Source of the DNA: Pseudomonas denitrificans (nom. rej.)
GTDB taxonomy: Bacteria > Pseudomonadota > Gammaproteobacteria > Pseudomonadales > Pseudomonadaceae
NCBI RefSeq assembly: GCF_008807415.1
Contig: NZ_CP043626.1
Span: 4,030,001 to 4,094,000 of the forward strand
Length of the DNA: 64,000 bases
Direction of reading: 5' to 3'
The position numbers and the translations under genes are program-made. Each line of letters begins with the position of its first letter. Positions within the stretch are counted from its first letter, which is position 1. The notes under the pieces are model-generated. The model did not search any database. It was not told the DNA's origin and saw nothing but the letters and a program-made list of their open reading frames with translations. Shown here piece by piece: positions 53,880-62,632 of this stretch.

Positions 53880-54451
53880 CGCGAGGCGAAGATCAGCACG
53901 GCGCCCACCGGCACCGACAGGCCGATGCTCTTGAGCCCGGCCAGTTTGCGCAGCTGCGCCACGCCCGGCGCGAGGCCGAAGTCAGCGGCGTTGATCACCA
54001 GCGGCGAGAGCGTCACCACCTGGAAGCGATGCTCGTCCAGGCGGGTGATCAGCACGTCGGTGCGGTAGTCCTTCGCCTGACCGTTCAGCTCCAGGCGCAG
54101 CGGCAGGCGAGTTTCCAGCTGCACGCCGTTGGCGAGATCGGTGATGGGGCGCAGGTCGATGGTCGAGGTGATGCGCGCCTCGGGGAACTTCTCGGTATCG
54201 AACAGCTGATCGCGCACACGTTCATCGCGCAGCGGGATGCCGGTGCTCAGCGAATCCATCTCGATACGCAGCTCCACCCGGCCCTGCTCCTCCACCTTGC
54301 CGTGCATCACCAGGAAGCGGTTCACCTCGGCGATATCGGCGTTCTTGGTGGTGACGAAGGTCAGCCGCGAGGACTCGTAGTCGAGGTACCAGGCAGCCTG
54401 GGCAGAAGCGGCGAAGCAGGCCGCGAAGAGAAAGGCGAACAGCGAGCGCAT
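53876..54451 (-). CDS. YceI-family periplasmic protein (copy 1)
   Basis: A 191-residue YceI/lipocalin-like protein with signal peptide MRSLFAFLFAACFAASAQA. YceI features: LDYESSRLTFVTTKNADIAE, MDSLSTGIPLRDERVRDQLF and DTEKFPEARITSTIDLRPIT. The family binds amphiphilic or isoprenoid molecules and is induced by base or stress in E. coli. The frame is open 69 codons upstream, but the signal peptide starts at 54451 with AAGGGA upstream. A paralogue is at 57682-58281. Confidence 0.88.
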   Translation of the reverse strand: MRSLFAFLFAACFAASAQAAWYLDYESSRLTFVTTKNADIAEVNRFLVMHGKVEEQGRVELRIEMDSLSTGIPLRDERVRDQLFDTEKFPEARITSTIDLRPITDLANGVQLETRLPLRLELNGQAKDYRTDVLITRLDEHRFQVVTLSPLVINAADFGLAPGVAQLRKLAGLKSIGLSVPVGAVLIFASR

Positions 54452-54563
54452 GGAATCCCTTACATGGAAAACGGATGGATCAACGGCCAACGATAGCGGC
54501 CCGCCGTCGGCTTGCAAACCGGCCGACCGGCGAGCCCATTGGGCAGGCGTGAGCGCCAATGGT

Positions 54564-55469
54564 TCAGTCGGCCAGCAACCCGGGAACACCGGCCACCAGC
54601 GCATCGATGGCGCAACGAATCTTCGACGGCATGTAGCGCGTCTTCGGCCACACCGCATGGATCTCCAGCGGCGGCAGCCTGCAGCGTCCCTTCACCACCA
54701 CCAGCTCGCCACGCTTCACGTGCCGCGCCAACAGCCAGGTCGGCAGGCGTGCCAGGCCGAAACCGGCCACGGCGGCGGCGGTGATGGCTTGCAGATCGTC
54801 CATGCTCAGCTGCGGGTCCATCTCGATGCGCCTGGCGTAGCCGTCGTCATCGCGCATGTCCCAGGGCGAGGTGACGCCAGCCACGGAATAGCTGATGGAA
54901 GCGTGGCCGACCAGATCGTCGAGGTGGTCGGGCATGCCATGTTCGGCGATGTACGACGGCGCCGCGCCGATGCCGGTGTACTGCACGCCCAGCTTGCGGG
55001 CGGCGAGTGTGGCGCTGTCGCTGAGCGGGCCGATGCGCACGGCCAGGTCGATGCCCTCTTCCACCAGGTCGACGCGGCGATCGGTGAACGACAGGTCGAT
55101 CTTCAATGACGGATATTGCCGCGCCAGCGCCAGCATCAGCGGCGCCACGCAGAGGTGGCCGAAGGAGATCGGCACGCTGACCCGCAGGCGCCCGCGCGGT
55201 TCCATCCGCCCGCCCTCCAGCACGGTATGCGCGGCGTCCAGCTCGGCCAGCGCGCGCACGCAGCTGTCGTAGTACACCTGGCCGTCGTCGGTGAGGTTCT
55301 GGCTGCGCGTGGTGCGTTGCAGCAGGCGCACGCCCAGGCGCGCCTCCAGCCGGGCGATGGCCTTGCCCACCGCCGAACGCGTAAGGCTCAGGCGCTCTGC
55401 CGCGAGGGCGAAGCTGCCGGCGTCGACCACCTGAACGAAGGTAGCGATGCCATCGAGACGGTCATCCAT
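54564..55469 (-). CDS. LysR-type regulator (CrgA/DsdC-like) divergent from MFS pump
   Basis: A 301-residue LysR protein: RLDGIATFVQVVDAGSFALA, then RLSLTRSAVGKAIARLEARL (helix-turn-helix) and the effector domain with GRLRVSVPISFGHLCVAPLM. The LRVSxPxxFG/A region is typical of the large Pseudomonas subgroup that regulates adjacent efflux or oxidoreductase genes. The ATG at 55469 follows GGAAGG; a GTG one codon earlier is possible. It is divergent from the MFS gene across 110 bp, so it likely controls that pump. Confidence 0.88.
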   Translation of the reverse strand: MDDRLDGIATFVQVVDAGSFALAAERLSLTRSAVGKAIARLEARLGVRLLQRTTRSQNLTDDGQVYYDSCVRALAELDAAHTVLEGGRMEPRGRLRVSVPISFGHLCVAPLMLALARQYPSLKIDLSFTDRRVDLVEEGIDLAVRIGPLSDSATLAARKLGVQYTGIGAAPSYIAEHGMPDHLDDLVGHASISYSVAGVTSPWDMRDDDGYARRIEMDPQLSMDDLQAITAAAVAGFGLARLPTWLLARHVKRGELVVVKGRCRLPPLEIHAVWPKTRYMPSKIRCAIDALVAGVPGLLAD

Positions 55470-55579
55470 CACCCTTCCCCCTTTGAATCCTGAAAAGACT
55501 CAATGATGGGACCAAATGGAGCCAATGGGGAACCCTGTTCTTTTCGACAATGGTGGCTCGCCCTATGGAGCCCACTCCC

Positions 55580-57079
55580 ATGACTGCCCACCGCAACCCA
55601 AGAAACCTCATCGCCCTGGCGGCGGTGTGCCTGTCCTCGATGATGTTCGGCCTGGAAATCTCCAGCGTGCCGGCCAGCCTGCCGGCCCTGGAGCGCGTGC
55701 TGCACGGCGACTTCCAGGACCTGCAATGGGTGATGAACGCCTACACCATTGCCGTCACCAGCGTGCTGATGGCCGCCGGCACCCTGGCCGACCGCTTCGG
55801 CCGCAAGCGCCTGTTCGTCATCAGCCTGGCACTGTTCGGCCTGACCTCGCTGCTCTGCGGGCTGGCGGGCGACATGCCGACCATGATCGCCGGGCGCTTC
55901 CTGCAGGGCGCCGCCGGCGGGGTCATGCTGATCTGCCAGGTGGCCGTGCTGACCAGTCAGTTCAGCGACCCGGCCGAGCGCGTGCGCGCCTTCGCCGCCT
56001 GGGGTGTGGTGTTCGGCATAGGCCTGGGCTTCGGGCCGATCGTCGGCAGCGCCATCGTCGCCCTGGCCAGCTGGCAATGGGTGTTCCTGGTCCACGGGCC
56101 GCTCGCCCTGCTCACCCTGGCGCTGGCGCAATACGGCGCGGTGGAGTCGCGCGATCCGGATGCCGAGCGGCTGGATGTCGGTGGCATGCTCACGCTGTCG
56201 CTGGCAGTGCTGGGCACGGTGTTCTACATCACCCAGGGCGCCGACATGGGCTACGCCAGCCCGGCGGCGCTGGCCATCCTGCTGCTCAGCCTCGCGAGCC
56301 TGGCGGCCTTCGTCCTGATCGAGCGCCGCGTCGCCCACCCGATGTTTGACTTCGCGGTGCTGCGCATCCGCGCATTCTCCGGCGCGATGTTTGCCTCGGC
56401 TGGGATGAACGTGAGCTTCTGGCCGCTGATGATCTACCTGCCGGTCTACTACCACGGCGTGCTCGGCTACGACGACGTGAAGGCCGGCTGGTCGCTGCTC
56501 GCCTACACCCTGCCGACGCTGGTGGTACCGCCGATCGCCGAGCGCCTGGCGCATCGCTTCCACCCCGGCTGGGTGATTCCCGGCGGAATGTTCGTGATTG
56601 GCGCCGGCTTCTTCCTGATGCTCTGGGGCAGCAGCGTGGACCATGCCAGCTGGCTGACCCTGCTGCCCGGCTGCGTGCTGGCCGGCATCGGCCTGGGGCT
56701 GACCAACACCACGGTGACCAACACCTCCACCGCCGCCGTGCCCGCCACCCGCGCCGGCATGGCCTCAGGCATCGACATGAGCGCGCGGATGATCTCCCTG
56801 GCGATCAATATCGCGGTGATGGGGCTGATCCTGCTTTCCGGCGTCGCCGCAGCCCTGCACGACGTAGAGGGTGGCGAGAAGCTGCAACTGGCGGCCAGCA
56901 TCGCCAGCGGCCGGCTGGGTGCGGACGATCCGGACGCCGCCCGTGCGGCACTGGTGCAGGGATTCGGCTGGGTGCTCGGCTACGGAGGGATCGCTGCCTG
57001 GCTGTTCGCGGCGGGGAGTTTCCTGACCTTCGGCGCGCATCGGGCGGCGCGGCCTAGACTGGAGGCTGTCCAATCCTGA
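55580..57079 (+). CDS. MFS drug-type exporter (EmrB/QacA, DHA2 family)
   Basis: A 499-residue, 14-segment exporter. LQWVMNAYTIAVTSVLMAAG and GTLADRFGRKRLFVISLALF are the loop 2-3 signature; GRFLQGAAGGVMLICQVAVL is the DHA2 motif C-like region; the second half holds LLPGCVLAGIGLGLTNTTV. Proton-driven export of drugs or organic compounds is the family role. I choose the ATG at 55580, 9 nt after GGAG; ATG at 55565 is an alternative. Divergent LysR regulator. Confidence 0.88.
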   Translation: MTAHRNPRNLIALAAVCLSSMMFGLEISSVPASLPALERVLHGDFQDLQWVMNAYTIAVTSVLMAAGTLADRFGRKRLFVISLALFGLTSLLCGLAGDMPTMIAGRFLQGAAGGVMLICQVAVLTSQFSDPAERVRAFAAWGVVFGIGLGFGPIVGSAIVALASWQWVFLVHGPLALLTLALAQYGAVESRDPDAERLDVGGMLTLSLAVLGTVFYITQGADMGYASPAALAILLLSLASLAAFVLIERRVAHPMFDFAVLRIRAFSGAMFASAGMNVSFWPLMIYLPVYYHGVLGYDDVKAGWSLLAYTLPTLVVPPIAERLAHRFHPGWVIPGGMFVIGAGFFLMLWGSSVDHASWLTLLPGCVLAGIGLGLTNTTVTNTSTAAVPATRAGMASGIDMSARMISLAINIAVMGLILLSGVAAALHDVEGGEKLQLAASIASGRLGADDPDAARAALVQGFGWVLGYGGIAAWLFAAGSFLTFGAHRAARPRLEAVQS

Positions 57080-57096
57080 ATGACAGGAGCATCACC

Positions 57097-57207
57097 ATGA
57101 AAACCATCCTGCTGCTCACCTTCGTGATCATCGGCGCTTCCAGTTGCAGCGTGGGCTCTGGCTTTCGCTTCCAGCCCGATGTGCCGGCGATTGCGGCGCG
57201 GGCGTAG
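57097..57207 (+). CDS. Very small predicted lipoprotein or exported peptide
   Basis: A 36-residue frame: MKTILLLTFVIIGASSCSVG followed by SGFRFQPDVPAIAARA. AGGAG lies 7 nt before the ATG, 17 nt beyond the MFS stop, so cotranslation is plausible. The hydrophobic lead ends with ASSC, a weak lipobox. It looks like the short lipoproteins or type-I-like exported peptides that follow some Pseudomonas genes. Too short for family assignment. Confidence 0.5.
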   Translation: MKTILLLTFVIIGASSCSVGSGFRFQPDVPAIAARA

Positions 57208-57351
57208 AGCCGTCCGCTTTTTCGAAGTGGACAGCGTGCCGTGCGGTTCGCGAGCAAGCTCGCTACGAAAAGCCACATATCCCGGTATGGCTCTGGTACT
57301 TGAAGACTTCCTGATAAACCTCAGCGCACTCCGAACGCCCCGTTCAGGAGG

Positions 57352-57460
57352 CCTCGTTGAAGCGGAGTTTCAGGGGTTGAGCGGCATGGATGCCGCGAGA
57401 GCGCTGTCGGGCCAGGGATGGCCCGTCAGCGCGTGCCCCTGAAACTTCGCTTCAACGAGG
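57352..57460. repeat. 109-bp cloverleaf-like palindrome
   Basis: Outer 25-bp arms CCTCGTTGAAGCGGAGTTTC... and its complement (57352-57376 and 57436-57460, one mismatch that pairs as G-U). Inside are two more hairpins: GCGGCAT/ATGCCGC near 57381-57396 and GGGCCA/TGGCCC near 57410-57424. I recall similar long palindromes from other Pseudomonas intergenic regions. Within the 57208-57681 non-coding gap. Confidence 0.65.
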
Positions 57461-57463
57461 GAA

Positions 57464-57545
57464 TTTTTCGCCTAAGCGAAAAACCGGATGTCCGGGGCAA
57501 GACCTTTTGGTTCCTTTTGGGGCGTTTGCCAAAAGGGACTCGCCC
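57464..57545. repeat. Additional short palindromes after the cloverleaf element
   Basis: TTTTTCGC-CTAA-GCGAAAAA (57464-57483, perfect) and CCTTTTGG...CCAAAAGG-type repeats (about 57507-57538). A frame through here would read RGKTFWFLLGRLPKGTR, a conserved-looking product I have seen mis-annotated in many Pseudomonas genomes; I treat it as repeat DNA, not a gene. Confidence 0.5.
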
Positions 57546-57681
57546 GAGGGGGCGAAACAAGAAGTTCTCGCGCACGCTGAAGCGGCGCTGGAACTCCCAC
57601 GCTGAGGCAGCAGATCCCAAACACTGGAACCGGGGTACGCGATCGCGGGCATAGCCCGCTCCTACACCCCACCGCGGAGCA

Positions 57682-58281
57682 TCACGGCGCCTGCTTGATC
57701 ACCTGACTGAACCCCAGCACCGCAAACACCGGAACCTCCGGAGTAATGGACGGCACATTGGCGACCTCCTTGAGCGGCTCCAGCTTCTCTTCCAGGTCGA
57801 AGTCGATCAGCTTGAGCACCAGCGGCTCCATGGTCGTCACTTCGATGCGGCTCTCGCTGGGACGACTGACCAGCACCTCGGACTTGAGCCGGCGCTGCTG
57901 GCCGTGCAGGTCGAGGTTGAAATCCACGGTTTCCTGGCGCGACTGGCCGACCTGTAGGTCCTCGTAACGGCTGAGGTCCAGCTGGCTGCTGACGATCGCC
58001 TCAGGGAAGCGCTCGATCTCGAAGAAGGCATTGCGCATACGCTCATCGCGCAGTGCCAGGCCGCTGTCGATGGACTCCAGCGGCACCACCACACGCACCG
58101 CGCCCTTGTCGTCGATCTGCCCGGAGAGGCGGTCGAAACGCTGCACTTCTGCCATCTTGCCGCGCTTGACCGAGACGAAGCTGATCCGCGAGGTGTCGCC
58201 GTCCAGTTGCCATTCGGCCAGGGCCAGGGGGCTGGCCAGCACCAGCAACGCGCATACAGCTCCTGTTACAAAAGAGTGCAT
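57682..58281 (-). CDS. YceI-family periplasmic protein (copy 2)
   Basis: A 199-residue YceI-like protein with signal peptide MHSFVTGAVCALLVLASPLALA. WQLDGDTSRISFVSVKRGKM, LESIDSGLALRDERMRNAFF and EIERFPEAIVSSQLDLSRYE mirror the first copy at 53876-54451, so the two arose by duplication. GGAGG precedes the ATG at 58281. Single gene by spacing; a lipid-binding role in the periplasm is a family-level guess. Confidence 0.88.
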   Translation of the reverse strand: MHSFVTGAVCALLVLASPLALAEWQLDGDTSRISFVSVKRGKMAEVQRFDRLSGQIDDKGAVRVVVPLESIDSGLALRDERMRNAFFEIERFPEAIVSSQLDLSRYEDLQVGQSRQETVDFNLDLHGQQRRLKSEVLVSRPSESRIEVTTMEPLVLKLIDFDLEEKLEPLKEVANVPSITPEVPVFAVLGFSQVIKQAP

Positions 58282-58324
58282 TGATCCTCCGAAGCGGGTC
58301 GCCCCGCTCCGTGGAGCGCGCCCG

Positions 58325-58672
58325 TCAGTGGCTGCCCGATTCGGGCAAATCATCCGCCTGGGGCATCAGTTGGCATCCCTCGCGCGCACTGAGCCAGGCG
58401 GCTGTCTGCGTACTGCCCAGGCCGCGGGCGGTCACCCGCTTGCGCGCTTCGTCGTCGAGGAAGGCGCTGGTCGGCACGTACTGTTTGGTATAGGCCCGGC
58501 AATAGTCTGCCGAGTTCCCCATAACGTAGCGGCAGGAGCAGTACTCCTTGGCGGTATAGGCGCCGATGATGCCGGGGAAGGCGGCGAGATGGATGCGGTT
58601 CTGCCAGGCCGTGGTCACCAGCGCGAGCAGCAGCAGGACCAGGGCGGTGAGGATCGGATGGCGGCGGATCAT
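58325..58672 (-). CDS. Small membrane-anchored protein with Cys-rich segment
   Basis: A 115-residue protein with an N-terminal membrane anchor (LTALVLLLLALVTTAWQNRI). The rest carries YTAKEYCSCRYVMGNSADYC and a C-terminal AREGCQLMPQADDLPES; the cysteines may form disulfides in the periplasm. It overlaps the serine-hydrolase stop by 4 nt (ATGA), so the two are cotranslated. I do not recognise a family; conserved companions of such hydrolases in Pseudomonas are similar. Confidence 0.72.
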   Translation of the reverse strand: MIRRHPILTALVLLLLALVTTAWQNRIHLAAFPGIIGAYTAKEYCSCRYVMGNSADYCRAYTKQYVPTSAFLDDEARKRVTARGLGSTQTAAWLSAREGCQLMPQADDLPESGSH

Positions 58673-59796
58673 GGCTGCACCTCCCCGTGGGCGAAGGCCG
58701 CCTGGGCAAGCTTGAGGAAGGTGTCGTGCTGGTAGCTGCCGTCGCGGTCGTCGGCGTAGCGAACGATCACCAGCTTCTGTTCGGGAATCACGTACAGCGC
58801 CTGGCCCCAGTGGCCGAGGGCGGCGAAGGTGTCCTCGGGCGCATCCGGCCAGGGCGCGGGCGCACCGGCCACCGGGCGGTTGAGCCACCACTGGCCGCCG
58901 GGCACCGCCTCATTGGGCTTCTTCGGATCGGGCTGGTACTCGGGGAATGGCGCGAGGACGAATTTCAGCCAGTCCTGTGGCAGCAACTGGCGATCCTTCC
59001 AGCGCCCGTCGCGCTCCATCAGCAGGCCGATGCGCGCCAAGTCGCGGGCGGTCATGTAGGCGTAGGACGAACCGACGAAGGTGCCGCTGGCGTCACGCTC
59101 CCAGACCGCGGACTGGATGCCCAGCGGCTCGAACAGCGCGGTCCAGGGGTAGTTGGCGTAGTCCTTGCCGACCATCTGCTTGAGCGTGGCGGAGAGCACG
59201 TTGCTGTCGCCGCTGGAGTAACGGAAGCGCTTGCCCGGCTCGGCATCCGCGGGGAAGCCGGCGGTGAACTTCGCCATGTCGTCGCGGCCACGGGTGTAGA
59301 GCATCGCCACCACCGAGGAGCGTACCGGCGCGTATTCGTACTCTTCCTGCCAGGCCAGGCCCGAGGCCCAGTGCAGCAGGTCGCGCATCTTGATGTCGGG
59401 GTGCTCGGCGAAGGCCGGGTAATACTTGGCGACCGGGTCGTCGAGCTGGAATTTCCCCTCGCCGAAGGCCACGCCGAGGACGCTGGCCATCACGCTCTTG
59501 CTCATCGACCAGGCGAGGTGCGGAGTCTCGGCGCGTGTCGGGCCGGCGTAGCGCTCGTAGATCAGTTGGCCATCGCGAATGACGACCACGGCGTCAGTGC
59601 GCACGCCCTTGCGGGTGCCGTCGTCGCGCGTGGGGAAGGCGTAGTTTTCGAACGCCTGCACGGCGGTGCCGCTGGGCGTGGCACCGTGGGGCCAGTCGGC
59701 CTCGGGCCAGGTTTCGCTACCGTGGGCGTGGCTGCTCAGCAGGCAGGTGGCCAGCGCCAGCGCGCGCAGCGCTGGGCGGAAGGGGGCAAAGGGCAT
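58669..59796 (-). CDS. Serine hydrolase of the beta-lactamase class C / esterase family
   Basis: A 375-residue secreted serine hydrolase: signal peptide MPFAPFRPALRALALATCLL, then the SxxK active-site motif in LAWSMSKSVMASVLGVAFGE, the Y-S region FRYSSGDSNVLSATLKQMVG and HWGQALYVIPEQKLVIVRYA toward the end (KTG equivalent replaced by HWG-type). Similar proteins are often esterases or peptidases of EstB/6-aminohexanoate-dimer-hydrolase type rather than true beta-lactamases. AAGAGG precedes the ATG at 59796; the frame is open to 59829. Cotranslated with the small Cys-rich protein. Confidence 0.87.
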   Translation of the reverse strand: MPFAPFRPALRALALATCLLSSHAHGSETWPEADWPHGATPSGTAVQAFENYAFPTRDDGTRKGVRTDAVVVIRDGQLIYERYAGPTRAETPHLAWSMSKSVMASVLGVAFGEGKFQLDDPVAKYYPAFAEHPDIKMRDLLHWASGLAWQEEYEYAPVRSSVVAMLYTRGRDDMAKFTAGFPADAEPGKRFRYSSGDSNVLSATLKQMVGKDYANYPWTALFEPLGIQSAVWERDASGTFVGSSYAYMTARDLARIGLLMERDGRWKDRQLLPQDWLKFVLAPFPEYQPDPKKPNEAVPGGQWWLNRPVAGAPAPWPDAPEDTFAALGHWGQALYVIPEQKLVIVRYADDRDGSYQHDTFLKLAQAAFAHGEVQP

Positions 59797-59940
59797 CGGC
59801 GGGCCTCTTGTTATCAGGTCGGCCCGCACCCTAGCACGGTGAAGATGACGGATTAAGCGCCGATCGTGCCGTAATCAAGGACGATTGGCGCAATCGGTCA
59901 GCGCCGTGCTTGTTGACAGGAACGTGTCAGCACGAGCGCG

Positions 59941-60726
59941 CTAGCGAGGAACCTGGTAGTCGTCCGGCCCCATGAGGTCCATGCCGCATTGCAGGTCGGC
60001 GATCCAGTCGAGGAATGCCGTGATCATCGGTTTGCCCACGAAGGGCCGGCCGTGCTGCGGGACGATCATCTCGATGTCCAGGCCGCGAACCATGTTGGCC
60101 CACAGCCGGCCGACCTTGTTCGAGGCCATGTAGCGGCGGTGGAAACCTTCCATGTGCGGCACGTGGGCCGCGAAGTCCTGTGCCGGGCTGGCGTCGTCCA
60201 CCAGGGATGCGCCCATGTCGCCGGAGAAGAGGATCTTGCTGATCGGGTCGTAGACCTGGAAGTTGCCCACCGAGTGGAGGAAGTGCGCGGGGATCATCTT
60301 CAGCTGGCAGCGGCCCAGCTGCACCGATTCGCCACGGTCCGGCAGCGGGATCACGCGGTCATAGGTGGAGATGCCATGGCTGACCGCCAGGTAGCTGGCC
60401 GTGAGGTGCGGCAGGAAGCGTGCCCAGAGTTTCGAGCAGATGACCTTGGCGCGGGTGTGCAGCAGCCACTTGTCCAGCGCGGCGATGATGTCCGGGTCCT
60501 GGTGCGAGGCGAAGATGTAGTCCAGGTCCTGCAGCGGGAACAGCTTGGAGAGTTCCAGCGACAACGGCGTGTAGGTCAGGTCGCCGCCCGGATCGAGCAG
60601 CAGGCGCTTGTCGTGGTCGACGATGAGGAACTGGTTGGATTGCACACCGTCGCCGCTGACCAGATCGTCGAAACACAGGCATTGGTGTTTACCGTCGTCG
60701 AACAGCACGATGGGTTCGCGTCGCAT
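59941..60726 (-). CDS. Oxygen-binding di-iron protein (ODP, metallo-beta-lactamase fold)
   Basis: A 261-residue metallo-beta-lactamase-fold protein of the ODP type: FASHQDPDIIAALDKWLLHT (H-x-D-P-D metal site), PAHFLHSVGNFQVYDPISKI (His ligand), ILFSGDMGASLVDD (bridging Asp) and MIVPQHGRPFVGKPMI (His ligand). ODPs keep a di-iron centre that binds O2; in some bacteria they act as oxygen sensors near chemotaxis or signalling genes. No flavodoxin domain follows, so it is not a full flavodiiron oxidase. Single gene by spacing. Confidence 0.85.
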   Translation of the reverse strand: MRREPIVLFDDGKHQCLCFDDLVSGDGVQSNQFLIVDHDKRLLLDPGGDLTYTPLSLELSKLFPLQDLDYIFASHQDPDIIAALDKWLLHTRAKVICSKLWARFLPHLTASYLAVSHGISTYDRVIPLPDRGESVQLGRCQLKMIPAHFLHSVGNFQVYDPISKILFSGDMGASLVDDASPAQDFAAHVPHMEGFHRRYMASNKVGRLWANMVRGLDIEMIVPQHGRPFVGKPMITAFLDWIADLQCGMDLMGPDDYQVPR

Positions 60727-60831
60727 GAGGGGATTTCCTAAAGCAGTGGGAGGGAAAACAGTGGGTAGCCCTACGGAAATTTCTAGGTATCTCAGAAACT
60801 TCTGTAAGGCTAACGTCCCCTCCCCAAGCCC

Positions 60832-61728
60832 TCACTGACGTGGGTCAAGGCCTATTGCCACCCTCGCTTTCTCCAGGCGTTTGGCCCGTGCGGAGCCGGC
60901 GATGGCCAGCACGCCCTTGTCCCGCTTCCACACCGCAGCCTGCTCCGCAGCGCCTGAGGCAAATGCGGCATCCAGTGCCGAAGCGAGGCTTTCGAACTGG
61001 CTGAACACGCCGGCCAGCAGCAGGTGGGTTTCCGGCTGCGAGGCGGGCTGCCGGCTGACTTCGGCGCAACCGGCGAGTACGCCGGTCAGGCGCAGGCTCA
61101 GCTCCGCCGGCCATTGGTGTTCCACGGCCAGGCCATAGAGCCAGGCGCAGACCGCGGCCAGCACATGGGTGTCTTCCAGGGTACGGAAAGGTTTGCTGTA
61201 GGCCTCCCAGCCATCGCCGGGCAGGCGCTCGCAATGGGCACCATCGAGCAGCAGGCGGGCGTGGGGGATGTCGGGCATCAGCGGCAGGGCCGGCAGCGCT
61301 TCGAGCTTCGCGCCAGGGGCGCCGGCCTGCACCACGGTCATGGCGATGCGCGGCGGCTCGCCCTCCTCCTCGTCACGCGCGGCGACCAGCCACCAGGCGG
61401 CGCTGTCGGCGGCGGTGGCGAAGTCCTTGCGACCGTGCAGCACCAGGCCCTCGAGGCGGGTCTGCAGGTCGGCGGGGCGCACGCTCTTCTTCTCGGTCAC
61501 GCACAGCGCGCCGAGGCTGCGCGGGGCAGCCGGCCAGAGTGCGCGCAGCGCCGCCTGATAGCCAGCGAGAAAAGCCAGCCCTGGCGAAGTCGCCAGACGA
61601 CCGCCGAGCACCGCCAGTTCGAAGCTGCCAGCGCACTCTGCGCGGGAGAGCAATTCGGCGTACCAGTCGTCCAGGGCCAGGCCTGGCGGTAACCGGTCCT
61701 GTGGACCGAGCAGGCATTTCCAGGGCAT
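60832..61728 (-). CDS. Short acyl-CoA-dehydrogenase-like protein
   Basis: A 298-residue protein, about 80 residues shorter than typical acyl-CoA dehydrogenases. The middle region [20 protein letters not shown] and [20 protein letters not shown] resembles the beta-barrel domain, and [20 protein letters not shown] the start of the C-terminal helical domain, in a degenerate form without a clear catalytic Glu. GAAGGAG lies 7 nt before the ATG at 61728. It is divergent from olsB, which suggests a link to acyl-chain or lipid metabolism, but it may have no enzyme activity. Confidence 0.6.
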   Translation of the reverse strand: MPWKCLLGPQDRLPPGLALDDWYAELLSRAECAGSFELAVLGGRLATSPGLAFLAGYQAALRALWPAAPRSLGALCVTEKKSVRPADLQTRLEGLVLHGRKDFATAADSAAWWLVAARDEEEGEPPRIAMTVVQAGAPGAKLEALPALPLMPDIPHARLLLDGAHCERLPGDGWEAYSKPFRTLEDTHVLAAVCAWLYGLAVEHQWPAELSLRLTGVLAGCAEVSRQPASQPETHLLLAGVFSQFESLASALDAAFASGAAEQAAVWKRDKGVLAIAGSARAKRLEKARVAIGLDPRQ

Positions 61729-61876
61729 CGCGGCGCTCCTTCCTTCGAGGTCGTTGTTCTTGTCATACAAGCATCACCACACCGTCATGGGCGTGACACC
61801 GGTCATTCCTAGCCTGAGCTTGCACAACAAAGCCGACCGGCCGCAACCCGCATGGCCGGTTCACGGAGGCACTCGC

Positions 61877-62632
61877 ATGAGTCAGATCGCCCTCTCCTGT
61901 GACACCCCGGCACAGCGCCGTCTCAAGGCCGTGCGTCTGCGCGGCGCCCGCGCCCTGCGCGAAGCCCAGGCCCTGCGTTACCGCGTGTTCAGCAGCGAGT
62001 TCGATGCCCAGCTCAAGGGCGCGGACCTGGGGCTGGACATGGACGACTACGACCGTCACTGCGCCCACATCGGCGTGCGCGACCTCAACACCGGCGCGCT
62101 GGTGGCCACCACCCGCCTGCTCGACCACCGCGCAGCGCAACGCCTGGGTCGCTTCTACAGCGAAGAGGAATTCGCCCTCGACGGCCTGGACAACCTGCAG
62201 GGCCCGGTACTGGAAATCGGCCGTACCTGCGTCGACCCGGACTACCGCAACGGCGGCACCATCGCCGTGCTCTGGAGCGAACTGGCCGAAGTGCTAAACG
62301 AAGGCGGCTACCGCTACCTGATGGGCTGCGCCAGCATTCCCATGCGCGACGGCGGCATCCAGGCCCGCGCGGTCATGCAACGCCTGCGCGACCGCTACCT
62401 GTGCCAGCAGAACCTGCGCGCCGAACCGAAGACCCCGCTGCCGCCGATGGACGTGCCGGACAACCTCACCGCCGAACTGCCGCCGCTACTCAAGGCTTAC
62501 ATGCGCCTGGGCGCGAAGATCTGCGGCGAGCCCTGCTGGGACCCGGACTTCGGCGTTGCCGACGTGTTCATCCTGCTCAAGCGCGACGAGCTCTGCCCGC
62601 GCTACGCCCGCCACTTCAAGGCCGCGGTCTGA
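61877..62632 (+). CDS. olsB: Ornithine lipid synthesis N-acyltransferase (OlsB)
   Basis: OlsB acylates the alpha-amino group of ornithine with a 3-hydroxyacyl chain from acyl carrier protein, the first step to phosphorus-free ornithine lipids. The 251-residue protein has the GNAT-like fold of this family: [60 protein letters not shown] (acyl-donor loop) and [20 protein letters not shown]. The ATG at 61877 follows a GGAGG; the frame is open upstream to 61754. It overlaps olsA as TGATG, forming the olsBA operon seen in P. aeruginosa. Confidence 0.9.
   Translation: MSQIALSCDTPAQRRLKAVRLRGARALREAQALRYRVFSSEFDAQLKGADLGLDMDDYDRHCAHIGVRDLNTGALVATTRLLDHRAAQRLGRFYSEEEFALDGLDNLQGPVLEIGRTCVDPDYRNGGTIAVLWSELAEVLNEGGYRYLMGCASIPMRDGGIQARAVMQRLRDRYLCQQNLRAEPKTPLPPMDVPDNLTAELPPLLKAYMRLGAKICGEPCWDPDFGVADVFILLKRDELCPRYARHFKAAV

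Noticed and set aside
57418..57654. Frame with RGKTFWFLLGRLPKGTR
   Set aside because: This sequence is a recurrent intergenic repeat in Pseudomonas that I recall as often mis-annotated; other frames are open too.
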